This document shows, piece by piece, positions 1-6,188 of a stretch of 64,000 nucleotides of DNA. This stretch comes from Rickettsiales bacterium (GTDB taxonomy: Bacteria; Pseudomonadota; Alphaproteobacteria; Rickettsiales; UBA998). The notes beneath the pieces are model-generated. The model ran no database searches. It saw nothing but the letters and a program-made list of their open reading frames with translations, and was not told the DNA's origin. Each line of letters starts with the position of its first letter. Position 1 is the first letter of the stretch. The stretch spans positions 1-64,000 of the forward strand of contig JAMWZD010000003.1 of assembly GCA_024304995.1 (NCBI GenBank), given 5' to 3'. The translations under genes and the position numbers were made by a program.

Positions 1-4
1 ACCC

Positions 5-27
5 AAGCCCCTAGACAGGGGCTTTTT
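5..27 (+). terminator. Rho-independent terminator
   Basis: An 8-bp perfect stem (AAGCCCCT / AGGGGCTT) with a four-base loop is followed by a run of T. It would end a plus-strand transcript coming from left of the window, upstream of the first complete phage gene. Confidence 0.75.
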
Positions 28-140
28 GCATTAAAACGATACAAAACCACCATTTTGGGGGGGCGCTCGCGCCCCACCCAAGGTCACCCTTCCACCCCAC
101 CCAAGCCCCACGTCAGGAATAAAAAAATCCCGCAGCCTTG

Positions 141-159
141 TGTCCGAACAGTTCGAACA
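141..159. promoter_or_regulatory. Operator-like near-palindromes TGTCCGAACA and AGTTCGAACA
   Basis: Two overlapping copies of a TGTTCGAACA-like palindrome lie directly upstream of the ribosome binding site of the first phage gene. A perfect copy, TGTTCGAACA, occurs at 2526-2535 upstream of the HTH/integrase pair. Recurrence at two intergenic positions of the same element suggests binding sites for an element-encoded regulator. This is inference; the 10-bp site is short. Confidence 0.35.
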
Positions 160-171
160 AAGGAGGCTTTT

Positions 172-417
172 ATGACTGATTCTTACGAAAACAAACCCAT
201 CTCAACTTTTGATGAAATCTGCCATTTGACCATCGAAACGATGCGTAAAATGGACTTGGAAACCCTGATGCAGCTGCAGAAGCAGGCGGTGCGTGAACTC
301 GATCGCGCCAAGCTGACGAAAGGCTGTATCGACCTGGCGCTTTCGCTCAAAAAGCAGGATCAGGATCGTGCCGAGCGTGCCGCCGACGAGAACCAGCAAA
401 GTCTACTTGATGATTAG
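172..417 (+). CDS. Small phage-type hypothetical protein
   Basis: An 81-residue, charged, probably all-helical protein; I do not recognise the family. The start is set at the ATG at 172 because a strong Shine-Dalgarno (AGGAGG, 161-166) sits just upstream; the longer reading from 55 would run through a GC-rich hairpin and the operator-like repeats at 141-159. It is the first gene of a compact plus-strand cluster and ends a few bases before the next gene. The many Lys, Arg, Asp and Glu residues in the last 40 positions suggest a soluble helix-rich protein, perhaps regulatory. Confidence 0.6.
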   Translation: MTDSYENKPISTFDEICHLTIETMRKMDLETLMQLQKQAVRELDRAKLTKGCIDLALSLKKQDQDRAERAADENQQSLLDD

Positions 418-429
418 GGGGGCTTGGCA

Positions 430-678
430 ATGAAAGACTTAATCAAAGACCAAAATGTCGAAATGCTGCAGATGTTTGAAGGGTTAACACCTCCAGACAT
501 TCGGGACATCGAAGACCCAAGTGATTTTCGTCAATATCTCAGTTTAGCGATATATCAACTGAATACATTGGAAGCACAGGCGAAGCATATTGCCTTCAAA
601 GTGCAATTCACCAAGGCGCTCATCACTCATTTCGAACGCTGCATTCGTGGTCTGCAACCAGCGGAGCATGAGGAATAG
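430..678 (+). CDS. Small phage-type hypothetical protein
   Basis: An 82-residue protein of unknown family. The ATG at 430 is preferred over an in-frame TTG at 424 because the purine-rich ribosome binding site (416-422) has normal spacing only to the ATG. It lies 12 bases after the previous stop and 3 bases before the next start, so the three genes are probably co-translated. The sequence is mixed helical with an acidic N-terminal half and no membrane segment. The context suggests a replication or regulation accessory of the element. Confidence 0.55.
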   Translation: MKDLIKDQNVEMLQMFEGLTPPDIRDIEDPSDFRQYLSLAIYQLNTLEAQAKHIAFKVQFTKALITHFERCIRGLQPAEHEE

Positions 679-681
679 CGG

Positions 682-1851
682 ATGTCGATGGAATGGTACA
701 GGGCGTATCACGGTATGCCATATGATCCTAAATTGAAAGTAGTCGCCAGACGATCGGGGCAACCGATGGCGTTTGTGGTGGCGGTATGGGCCTGCGTGCT
801 TGATGCCGCCTCACAACACGATCCACGTGGTACCATCAATATCGATCCGGAAGAGATTGCCGTGTTCCAGGACATGGAGCTGGAAGCGGTGGAAGCCATC
901 CTCGACGCACTCAAATCCAAAGACTTAATTGACGAAGATAACCACCTGACGAATTGGCATAAGCGCCAGCACACCACCTCTGCAGAGCGGGTGAAGAAAC
1001 ACCGTAACGGCAAGAAACAGGATGTAACACCTCGTAACACGAAGAAACGCGATGTAACGGCAAGTAACGCGAAGAAACGCAAAAAAGACCCAGATACAGA
1101 TGCAGATACAGAAACAGATTCAGATGCAGAACAGAGGGCAGATACAGATTCAAAAAAAGATTCAAATTCAAAAAACAGAACGAGAGAAGAAAAGAAGGAG
1201 TCTGAGGAGGAAAAACAGCAAAGCTGTGGAAAAGATGCAGAAAAAGACAAAACCCAGATTCTGCAGCAGATGACAGACATCTGGAACGAAGAGGTGCAGA
1301 GTAAAATCACACCAGACCAGAAGGCCATACTCACAAAAAGACGCAAAGAGCAGCTGGCTGCCAGATGGGTAGATGAATTTGCAGAGGATATGCGGGCATG
1401 GCGCTACTTCTGCGAAATAATCGGCAGATCTGAATTTTGTCTTGGCAAGATTGAGGGCAAGGATTGGGTCATTGATCTCACCTGGGCCACGCAGTCATCC
1501 GATCGGGTGGCAAAAATTCTCGAAGGCGGCTTCTCCGGAGGCAAGCATCCATCCAAACCACCATCATGTGATCTTCCAGAATTTGCCGATGCCTGGGACG
1601 ATGTTCTCAAACATCTGGCCCACCATCATGGCAAGGCCGCTGTCCGCAGCTGGTTTTCAAACACCGTCATCACCGCCGCCGAAGTCACGCCGGATGGAAC
1701 CATGCTCACTCTGCAGACTCCCCGCGAATTCGTGCGCGGCTGGATCGAAAAGCATTTCCTCGCCGATCTGAATCATTACTGGCGCGACTGCGACTATAGC
1801 TCGCGGCCTGTGATCGGCGTCCAACTCAAAACCAAGGAGGCCAAATCATGA
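682..1851 (+). CDS. Phage replication-initiator-like protein with DnaA domain I-like C-terminus
   Basis: 389 residues in three parts. Residues 1-100 resemble the winged-helix front end of phage replication proteins (tryptophan/tyrosine-rich start, then a helical core ending LTNWHKRQ). Residues 105-200 are a low-complexity Lys/Asp/Ser/Thr linker with a DNA-level tandem repeat. Residues about 300-380 match the pattern of the N-terminal domain of DnaA (helix, VRSWFSN, two short strands, then a PREFVRGWI-like segment). Such proteins probably recruit helicase or host replication factors to the element origin. The last four bases overlap the next start (ATGA). A second ATG at 688 is an alternative start. 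Function is inferred from architecture. Confidence 0.65.
   Translation: MSMEWYRAYHGMPYDPKLKVVARRSGQPMAFVVAVWACVLDAASQHDPRGTINIDPEEIAVFQDMELEAVEAILDALKSKDLIDEDNHLTNWHKRQHTTSAERVKKHRNGKKQDVTPRNTKKRDVTASNAKKRKKDPDTDADTETDSDAEQRADTDSKKDSNSKNRTREEKKESEEEKQQSCGKDAEKDKTQILQQMTDIWNEEVQSKITPDQKAILTKRRKEQLAARWVDEFAEDMRAWRYFCEIIGRSEFCLGKIEGKDWVIDLTWATQSSDRVAKILEGGFSGGKHPSKPPSCDLPEFADAWDDVLKHLAHHHGKAAVRSWFSNTVITAAEVTPDGTMLTLQTPREFVRGWIEKHFLADLNHYWRDCDYSSRPVIGVQLKTKEAKS
1012..1080 (+). repeat. 30-bp tandem repeat in the linker of the replication protein
   Basis: Two full units (1012-1041 and 1042-1071) and the start of a third (1072-1080) share AAGAAAC..GATGTAAC...GTAAC.CG. They encode repeated KK(Q/R)DVT-type peptides. 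Similar Lys/Thr-rich repeat linkers are common between the domains of phage replication proteins and may change length by slippage; they also could act as iterons, which I cannot test here. Confidence 0.6.
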
Positions 1852-2135
1852 ATGGAGAACAGCTATTGCAGCGTGCGCTGCAGACATTCGAAGAGCGCCG
1901 CGCCAATTACGGCTTGGCAAAACATCACTTTCAGGAAGTCGCCAGACGATGGTCGCTGATCCTCGGTCGGCAGGTCACTCCGCAGCAGGCGATCATGTGC
2001 CTGATTGAACTGAAGCTGGCACGGCTCAAAGAAAACCCCGCACATCTCGACAGCATCATCGACATCGCCGGATACGCGGCGGTGATGGCAGAGGTGCTTC
2101 CGGATGATAACCAAGGAGGGCTTCGCCATGAATAA
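1848..2135 (+). CDS. Phage DUF6378-like small protein
   Basis: 95 residues. The pattern (a Y-G helix start, then FQEVARRWS, a mid segment with conserved E-x-K-x-A-R, and D-S-I-I-D-I-A-G-Y-A-A near the end) matches a phage protein family I recall as DUF6378, related in layout to MazG-like all-helical proteins. No biochemical role is established to my knowledge. Its start overlaps the stop of the replication gene by four bases, implying translational coupling, and its own end overlaps the next gene by eight bases. Confidence 0.6.
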   Translation: MNGEQLLQRALQTFEERRANYGLAKHHFQEVARRWSLILGRQVTPQQAIMCLIELKLARLKENPAHLDSIIDIAGYAAVMAEVLPDDNQGGLRHE

Positions 2136-2523
2136 AAAATGGACAGTCACCGATGTGGCCGATCGGTTTGAAGAAGCGGCTTTTACTCTCAAACGCATGC
2201 CACCGGTGAAGGTACAGGGATATTTCAATGCCTGGCCGGAAGTGGTTCGCACGGTGATGGAGCAGCTGCAGGCCGACCGGCTGCCGATGCGTATGGGGCC
2301 GCCAACACCGGATGCCATCAGCCGGATGGAGGAAACCATCCAGTGGATTTTCTGGCTCGATGATGAAGACGAGCGCAGGCTGGTATGGCTCCGTGCTGAA
2401 AAGGTTTACTGGAAACAGATCTGCTGGCGCATCGGGTGTGGCCGTACCAAAGCATGGCAGATGTGGACGTATGCGCTGCTTAAAATCGTTACACGCCTCA
2501 ACTCCAATATGGGAGGGCGTTAA
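2128..2523 (+). CDS. Phage DUF6362-like HTH protein
   Basis: 131 residues from the ATG at 2128, chosen because AGGAGG at 2114-2119 sits at normal spacing; an upstream in-frame ATG at 2104 has no such site. The C-terminal third holds a helix-turn-helix-like segment (KQICWRIGCGRTKAWQMW). This layout is that of a phage family I recall as DUF6362, often found next to the gene type just upstream. A DNA-binding role is plausible but unproven. It overlaps the previous gene by eight bases and is the last gene before a 186-base gap with a terminator. Confidence 0.6.
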   Translation: MNKKWTVTDVADRFEEAAFTLKRMPPVKVQGYFNAWPEVVRTVMEQLQADRLPMRMGPPTPDAISRMEETIQWIFWLDDEDERRLVWLRAEKVYWKQICWRIGCGRTKAWQMWTYALLKIVTRLNSNMGGR

Positions 2524-2525
2524 AG

Positions 2526-2535
2526 TGTTCGAACA
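2526..2535. promoter_or_regulatory. Perfect palindrome TGTTCGAACA, candidate operator
   Basis: A perfect 10-bp palindrome just after the stop of the preceding gene, matching the near-palindromes at 141-159. It precedes the terminator and the HTH/integrase genes. It may bind a repressor or the HTH protein. Confidence 0.3.
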
Positions 2536-2645
2536 AAAAAAGACTAAACAAGATGAACATTTTTTCCTATCCTTAGCAGGAAAATCGCCAGAGGTGGGTT
2601 ATACAGCCCCACACGCAATTCATCCCCATATTTTTAATTTCAAAC

Positions 2646-2680
2646 GCCTCACGCGCATGAGCCGCGCTGTGAGGCTTTTT
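2646..2680 (+). terminator. Rho-independent terminator
   Basis: GCCTCAC...GTGAGGC stem extended by a GCGC/GCGC inner stem across a one-base bulge, followed by five T. It separates the phage gene cluster (172-2523) from the HTH/integrase pair, so the latter probably has its own promoter. Confidence 0.75.
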
Positions 2681-2709
2681 ATTGGCTATCACAAAACAAG
2701 GAGAAACCC

Positions 2710-3042
2710 ATGGATAAGTCTCAACGATGCTACACTGTCAAACAAGTTGCCGAACTATGGCAATGCAGCCCAAGAAAGGTTTACTTTCTACTTGAAGAAC
2801 AACAACTTGCATGCATTCGTATGGGTCATGGAAAAGGTAATATCAGGATTAAGCAAGAACACCTGGATGCCTTTGAACGGGCTAATGAAGTAGGAGCAGA
2901 AGAATGCAGCAAAGCATCCCAGACTTCGAAATTGTGTGGCGATCAGAAAGAAACCGGCACTACATCCAATGGCGGGAAGGTGGTGAACTTAGGAGGGTTT
3001 CAACGGGCACAGATGATAAAAACGCGGCGAAACGCTTCTTAG
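2710..3042 (+). CDS. Excisionase-like helix-turn-helix protein
   Basis: 110 residues. Residues 8-60 form a MerR/excisionase-type winged HTH: YTVKQVAELWQCSPRKVYFLL followed by a wing-like IRMGHGKGNIRI and DAFER. Such proteins help integrases excise an element (Xis/RDF role) or act as small regulators. AAGGAG at 2699-2704 supports the start. The last 46 codons overlap the integrase gene in another frame; that tail is Ser/Thr/Lys-rich and may be an unselected extension. Tight coupling to the integrase supports the directionality-factor reading. Confidence 0.65.
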   Translation: MDKSQRCYTVKQVAELWQCSPRKVYFLLEEQQLACIRMGHGKGNIRIKQEHLDAFERANEVGAEECSKASQTSKLCGDQKETGTTSNGGKVVNLGGFQRAQMIKTRRNAS

Positions 3043-3992
3043 CCGATTTCATCTCCGGCTGGGTTGCACCGACCGAAGAGGAAAAAGAAGAATTTACAAT
3101 CGCCGAGATCGCCGATTTATTCATCGAGTACAAAAAGAAAAAACATCGTGAGCGCTACAAAGACGATGATAGTCTGGAAGAGCGCTTCATCACTCGCAAC
3201 ATTAAGAATCTGGATAATGGAATCATTTATCCGCTAGAGCCAATCAAAGAACTCTGGGGTCAGCTCCACCCAAAACAGATTAACAGAAACCTTTGCCGAG
3301 AGTTTGTGCAACGGCGCGTGGAAGTGGATGGGCTTAGCAGCACCACAGCAAAGAAGAGCCTGGACTTGGTAGTTGCCGCAATGAATCACGCCCGAAAAGA
3401 AGGATTTCTTGACGTAGTTCCTCACGTTGAGAAACCGGAAGAAGGGCCACCACGAGAAAAATGGGCGCGGCCACATGAAATTAAGCAGCTGATGCTGGCC
3501 TTGAAACGCTATCCGCATCTGGAGTTATTTGCGATGCTGGCCTTGCATACGCTCTCACGCAAACGGGCGATTTGCGAATTGAAATGGGATCAGGTCGATT
3601 TTGATCTAAAGCGGATTGATTTCAATCCACCCAACAGAAAGCGCACAACGAAACGTCGAGTGCCAGTGCCGATAAACAAGGCACTGATGGAGGCGCTAAT
3701 AAATGCCAGGGAGGTGGCGACCACCGATCATGTGATCGAGTTTCGCGGAAACCCTTGTTACGAAATTGGTCGGGCATTCCGAAAATATGCTCGGCAGGCA
3801 AACCTCGGATGGATTACGCCGCATGTGCTACGCCATACCGGAGCCACGCTCATGGCGCAGAACAGAGTGAGTATGGTTGAAATTGCAGGGATTATGGGTG
3901 ACCGAATCGATACGGTCGAAAAACACTATCTCAAATACCATCCGGATTATCTGAAGGATGCGACTTCGGCGCTGGATAAAATCTACGCCTAG
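2904..3992 (+). CDS. Tyrosine-family site-specific integrase
   Basis: 362 residues. An SAM-like DNA-binding arm region (about 60-170) precedes the catalytic domain (about 185-355). The catalytic residues visible are R219 (LSRKRAI), a basic TTKRR hairpin for the catalytic Lys, H307-x-x-R310 (HVLRH) and the nucleophile Y342 (EKHYLKY). The usual second His of the GH motif is Asp here (MGD). It cuts and rejoins DNA at the attachment site, here most likely the 3' part of tRNA-Val 42 bp downstream. It starts inside the HTH gene, with AGGAGCAG as ribosome binding site. It probably drives integration of the element to its left. Confidence 0.9.
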   Translation: MQQSIPDFEIVWRSERNRHYIQWREGGELRRVSTGTDDKNAAKRFLADFISGWVAPTEEEKEEFTIAEIADLFIEYKKKKHRERYKDDDSLEERFITRNIKNLDNGIIYPLEPIKELWGQLHPKQINRNLCREFVQRRVEVDGLSSTTAKKSLDLVVAAMNHARKEGFLDVVPHVEKPEEGPPREKWARPHEIKQLMLALKRYPHLELFAMLALHTLSRKRAICELKWDQVDFDLKRIDFNPPNRKRTTKRRVPVPINKALMEALINAREVATTDHVIEFRGNPCYEIGRAFRKYARQANLGWITPHVLRHTGATLMAQNRVSMVEIAGIMGDRIDTVEKHYLKYHPDYLKDATSALDKIYA

Positions 3993-4033
3993 ACAAATGA
4001 ACTAAATCAACTTATTCTTGGCATGAGACCAAA

Positions 4034-4110
4034 TGGTGGGCGGTATTGGACTCGAACCAACGACCTCTCGCATGTCAAGCGAACGCTCTAACCAGCTGAG
4101 CTAACCGCCC
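4034..4110 (-). tRNA. tRNA-Val (GAC)
   Basis: Read on the minus strand: 7-bp acceptor stem GGGCGGT/ACCGCCC, D arm GCTC...GAGC, anticodon loop TTGACAT with anticodon GAC, variable AGGTC, T arm with GGTTCGAGTCC, and an encoded CCA. 77 nucleotides. Its 3' end faces the integrase gene, making it the likely attachment site of the element at 1-3992. Confidence 0.95.
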
Positions 4111-4319
4111 CTTTTTGGGAAAAAGTGGAAAAGTGAAAATACGCGGCTGAGTCTAAATTGTAAAGGGCTTTGCTATAATTTTTGCATGATGCAAATCATA
4201 TCCCACCCGATCCCGTGGGATACGATTTTGCGGAAATGGTTTACAAATATGGGTAATCATTTCATAAGTGATGGAAAGAATAGCACGGAATGTCAAAGAT
4301 TTCACATTCAGCCGCTTTC

Positions 4320-4364
4320 TTGACATCGACGAGGTCGGGAGTTCGAATCTCTTACCACCCACCA
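4320..4364 (+). other. tRNA 3'-half-like remnant
   Basis: TTGACATCGACGAGGTC, then a T arm GGGAG-TTCGAAT-CTCTT, then ACCACCC-ACCA, exactly as the second half of a tRNA beginning in the anticodon loop. The loop and variable segment (TTGACAT, AGGTC) match tRNA-Val-GAC, but the stems differ. No matching 5' half (acceptor GGGTGGT, D arm) lies upstream, so it is not a complete tRNA. Integrative elements often carry such a 3' half to rebuild the target tRNA; this may be an old attachment remnant. It is in opposite orientation to tRNA-Val. Confidence 0.6.
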
Positions 4365-4406
4365 TGAGCCTATATAAATGCATGAGATGCATTTATATAG
4401 GCTCAT
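4364..4406. repeat. Perfect 20-bp inverted repeat hairpin
   Basis: ATGAGCCTATATAAATGCAT and its exact reverse complement are separated by GAG. It begins on the last base of the CCA end of the tRNA-like remnant. No T-tract follows, so it is not a standard terminator. It could be an RNA 3'-end stabiliser or cruciform-forming site. Confidence 0.8.
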
Positions 4407-4450
4407 CACGATAGTCTTATTATTTGAAGGGTGAGTGAAAGCTAAGCCGC

Positions 4451-4543
4451 GCAAATGATTAGGCGGATGTGTTTAATGCAAAAAAGATAGCACCTCTGGC
4501 ACTATCTGTAAATTTTGAAAAATTTATTCGCTTCTTTCACCAA
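4451..4543. repeat. Dispersed ~90-bp repeat, copy A
   Basis: Shares with 6072-6162 a 23-bp left block (20 of 23 identical, GCAA.TGAT.AG.CGGATGTGTT), a central A-rich terminator hairpin with the ATAGC...GCTAT theme, and a right block TTCGCTT.TTTCACCA (15 of 16). In copy A the right block is the 3' end of the frameshifted gene at 4524-4741. Confidence 0.6.
4480..4507 (-). terminator. Rho-independent terminator of the small broken gene
   Basis: On the minus strand AGATAGTGCC-AGA-GGTGCTATCT pairs over its whole length when two G-U pairs are allowed, followed by six T. It sits 16 bases after the stop of the gene at 4524-4741. Confidence 0.7.
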
Positions 4544-4741
4544 GCCAGAATTTTATATCCTTCATGCCTTCTCGATATTCTTCTGAATATTGATAAAGTC
4601 CGTTAGATTTTTCGAGGTCTTTCTCAAATTCTTCAAATTCTCGGTCACTTTTATACGTTTTTCGTCAGTGATGCCTTTATACGGACTTAGTCTATCATCC
4701 CAAGAACTTTTTCTCTTGGGATTTTCTTTGTTGTTAGCCAT
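4524..4741 (-). pseudogene. Small hypothetical gene with a one-base frameshift
   Basis: From ATG at 4741 the frame reads MANNKENPKRKSSWDDRLSP and on to ITDEK, then the natural-looking continuation (YKSDREFEEFEKDLEKSNG, ending KDIKFWLGERSE) lies one frame over. A single extra A in the AAAAA run near 4650 would join them into a charged protein of about 72 residues. Without it the first frame ends after 55 codons at a TGA. The well-formed terminator downstream of the second frame supports one original gene. The cause could be a real deletion, programmed slippage on the A-run, or a sequencing error. The family is not recognised. Confidence 0.55.
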
Positions 4742-4761
4742 TTGCTTTTTAAATAAACGTC

Positions 4762-4793
4762 AAAAAAAAAGATAGCATCATGTGATGCTATCT
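4762..4793 (-). terminator. Rho-independent terminator
   Basis: On the minus strand a 10-bp perfect stem (GATAGCATCA / TGATGCTATC) with a two-base loop is followed by nine T. It ends the transcript of the pentapeptide gene, whose stop is eight bases upstream. Confidence 0.85.
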
Positions 4794-4800
4794 GTCAATT

Positions 4801-5118
4801 TTATATCTGAGCGTCAAATCTAGTAAAGGAATTGAATATACTATCTTTTTCTAATAGATATTCTTTGGTTAATCCAGTTCCTTTTAAATTTGCATAGCCA
4901 AAGTCACAACCGTCGATTTTAGAATACGAAAAATCAGCATTTTGCAAATTGGCATATTTAAAATCGCAATTATAAAGCAGACAGTCTTTCATATTTGCGT
5001 ATTGCAAGTCGCTGTTGAAAAAACAACTATTGGACAGGTTCAAATTTATTATGTTTAAACCATACAAGCTAATATGTGGGAGATAGAGATAAGTCGTATT
5101 ATCTGTAATCTTCAACAA
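4801..5118 (-). CDS. Pentapeptide-repeat protein (short)
   Basis: 105 residues; residues about 30-85 carry the repeating A(D/N)LxX-type pattern (DLQYANMKDCLLYNCDFKYA, then NLQNADFSYSKIDGCDFGYA), which folds as a right-handed quadrilateral beta helix. There is no ATG; two adjacent TTG codons (5119-5121, 5116-5118) are the only nearby starts and no clear ribosome binding site is seen. The frame is the same as the preceding gene and follows its TGA stop without another stop, so this may be the detached C-terminal domain of that membrane protein. Its cellular role is not evident. Confidence 0.55.
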   Translation of the reverse strand: MLKITDNTTYLYLPHISLYGLNIINLNLSNSCFFNSDLQYANMKDCLLYNCDFKYANLQNADFSYSKIDGCDFGYANLKGTGLTKEYLLEKDSIFNSFTRFDAQI

Positions 5119-5145
5119 AAACTTATTTGCACTGGTTTTATCGCT

Positions 5146-5955
5146 TCATGAGGCATTGTTTTTCAACATTGTGATCTTCTGAAGCGCAGACATTACTTTC
5201 ACTCCATTATGGCGTAAAGATGTCTGATCCAGTACATCATTTCGATGTTCCTTCGCGTAATCATTAAGCACGTCAAATTGCTCCAGAGCAATTTTAATGG
5301 GGCGTTGTGTGTCTTCCCATTCTAATTGTCTGCGTTGCAACTGTTTGATTTTGCCATCAATTCCAACAAATAGCGTAAATGCAACGCTTGTTAATGTAAC
5401 TGAACAAGCAAATACATAGAGATTAACAATCGCTGTTGTATTTGAACGATCTTTTACAATATCATACACGATAAATGATGTTGTGAACAGAATCACAACG
5501 CTCATTGCAAATAACACTGCACGTGGGTTGCGGTTCATCCAATGTGCAAGCCTGTCACCAAATGTGGATGCTGTAATTCGTCCGAAAGCAACATATGTAA
5601 TTGCGCAGTAACCAACCAATTCAATAATATCGATATGGCTGCGAAACATATACATTGTAACGCCTAATACATAAGCAATCATCGTGATGGCTGCGTATTT
5701 TGCGACAAGATATAAGTAATCTTCCTGTGTTCTTAGCGGTTTACCTTCCCTTACATCAAAAAAATCTTTTTTGATTGTTTTGGGCAGTAAGATAAATCCA
5801 TAATATAAACTACACAGAAATCTTTTAACGCTTTCTCCAATGGCATCAACTTGTTGGGGGATAGATTCAACGAATGATGTTACGTGCTGGTGGGTAGTGT
5901 TCCCAATAGTGCGTACGCGCGCAAATGTTCGGGTTGCGAACTGTCTTAATGACAT
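5146..5955 (-). CDS. Membrane protein of unknown function, four predicted TM segments
   Basis: 269 residues. A charged N-terminal region (1-85) is followed by four hydrophobic segments at about 86-107, 112-130, 143-165 and 175-200, then a soluble C-terminal part with a probable coiled helix (205-269). No family is recognised. It ends in TGA directly in frame with the pentapeptide ORF. Its neighbours are a broken small gene and dispersed repeats, and the region is poorer in GC than the hfq operon, so it may be part of a laterally acquired scar between tRNA-Val and rlmJ. Confidence 0.6.
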   Translation of the reverse strand: MSLRQFATRTFARVRTIGNTTHQHVTSFVESIPQQVDAIGESVKRFLCSLYYGFILLPKTIKKDFFDVREGKPLRTQEDYLYLVAKYAAITMIAYVLGVTMYMFRSHIDIIELVGYCAITYVAFGRITASTFGDRLAHWMNRNPRAVLFAMSVVILFTTSFIVYDIVKDRSNTTAIVNLYVFACSVTLTSVAFTLFVGIDGKIKQLQRRQLEWEDTQRPIKIALEQFDVLNDYAKEHRNDVLDQTSLRHNGVKVMSALQKITMLKNNAS

Positions 5956-6071
5956 AAAATGAAATTAGCTACGGTGGCTAAACACAAGTTTGGGCTTTAA
6001 ATATATCAGTTAATTTATATTTAATCAACAATAACCAAAGTCTAAACCATCATCTCACACAGCGAGGGCGA

Positions 6072-6162
6072 GCAAGTGATCAGACGGATGTGTTAGAAAA
6101 AACATAGCTTCATAAAATGCTATTTGCCAATTCAATAGAGGTTTTTTCGCTTGTTTCACCAT
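6072..6162. repeat. Dispersed ~90-bp repeat, copy B
   Basis: Partner of 4451-4543; see there for the shared blocks. Copy B lies just downstream of rlmJ and contains that operon's probable terminator. Its right block resembles the 3' end of the frameshifted gene at 4524-4741, suggesting it is the remnant of a paralogous copy. Confidence 0.6.
6095..6122 (-). terminator. Probable terminator of the hfq-hflX-rlmJ operon
   Basis: On the minus strand ATAGC...GCTAT with a ten-base AT-rich loop is followed by six T, about 67 bases after the rlmJ stop. The stem is short. Confidence 0.5.
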
Positions 6163-6188
6163 ACTGCAATGCCAGCCTCATAAGTCTA

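Larger units (their letters stand above)
1..3992 (+). mobile_element. Integrase-proximal end of a prophage-like integrated element
   Basis: All genes from 172 to 3992 run on the plus strand in tight, partly overlapping order and have phage character: small unknown proteins, a replication protein with a DnaA-domain-I-like end, an excisionase-like HTH protein and a tyrosine integrase. The integrase stops 41 bp before the 3' end of tRNA-Val (4034-4110), the classical arrangement for a tRNA attachment site. The other end lies left of the window. No second copy of the tRNA 3' end is visible at the left edge, so the element boundary is not seen. Whether it is a complete prophage, a phage-plasmid or a remnant cannot be told from this piece. 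Confidence 0.75.
3993..4523. other. Palindrome-rich non-coding stretch
   Basis: Apart from tRNA-Val this stretch has no credible gene. It holds several short perfect palindromes (TTTGCAT-G-ATGCAAA at 4181-4195; TATCCCAC/GTGGGATA at 4199-4222), a tRNA 3'-half-like sequence (4320-4364), a 20-bp perfect hairpin (4364-4406) and one copy of a dispersed repeat (from 4451). It looks like the scar of earlier integration events. Confidence 0.55.

Noticed and set aside
55-171. N-terminal extension of the first phage gene
   Set aside because: It lacks a ribosome site and crosses a GC-rich hairpin and operator-like repeats; the ATG at 172 has a strong AGGAGG.
708-1346. 212-residue minus-strand ORF opposite the replication protein
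   Set aside because: Ser/Phe-rich shadow of the low-complexity linker on the other strand; it has no ribosome site and contradicts the operon direction.
2312-2893. 193-residue plus-strand ORF spanning the terminator
   Set aside because: It overlaps the DUF6362-like gene in another frame, crosses a strong terminator and continues into the HTH gene; composition is not protein-like.
4153-4392. 79-residue minus-strand ORF
   Set aside because: It is the antisense reading of the tRNA-like remnant (start of the GGKRFELPTSS kind of spurious database peptide) and of palindromic DNA; no ribosome site.
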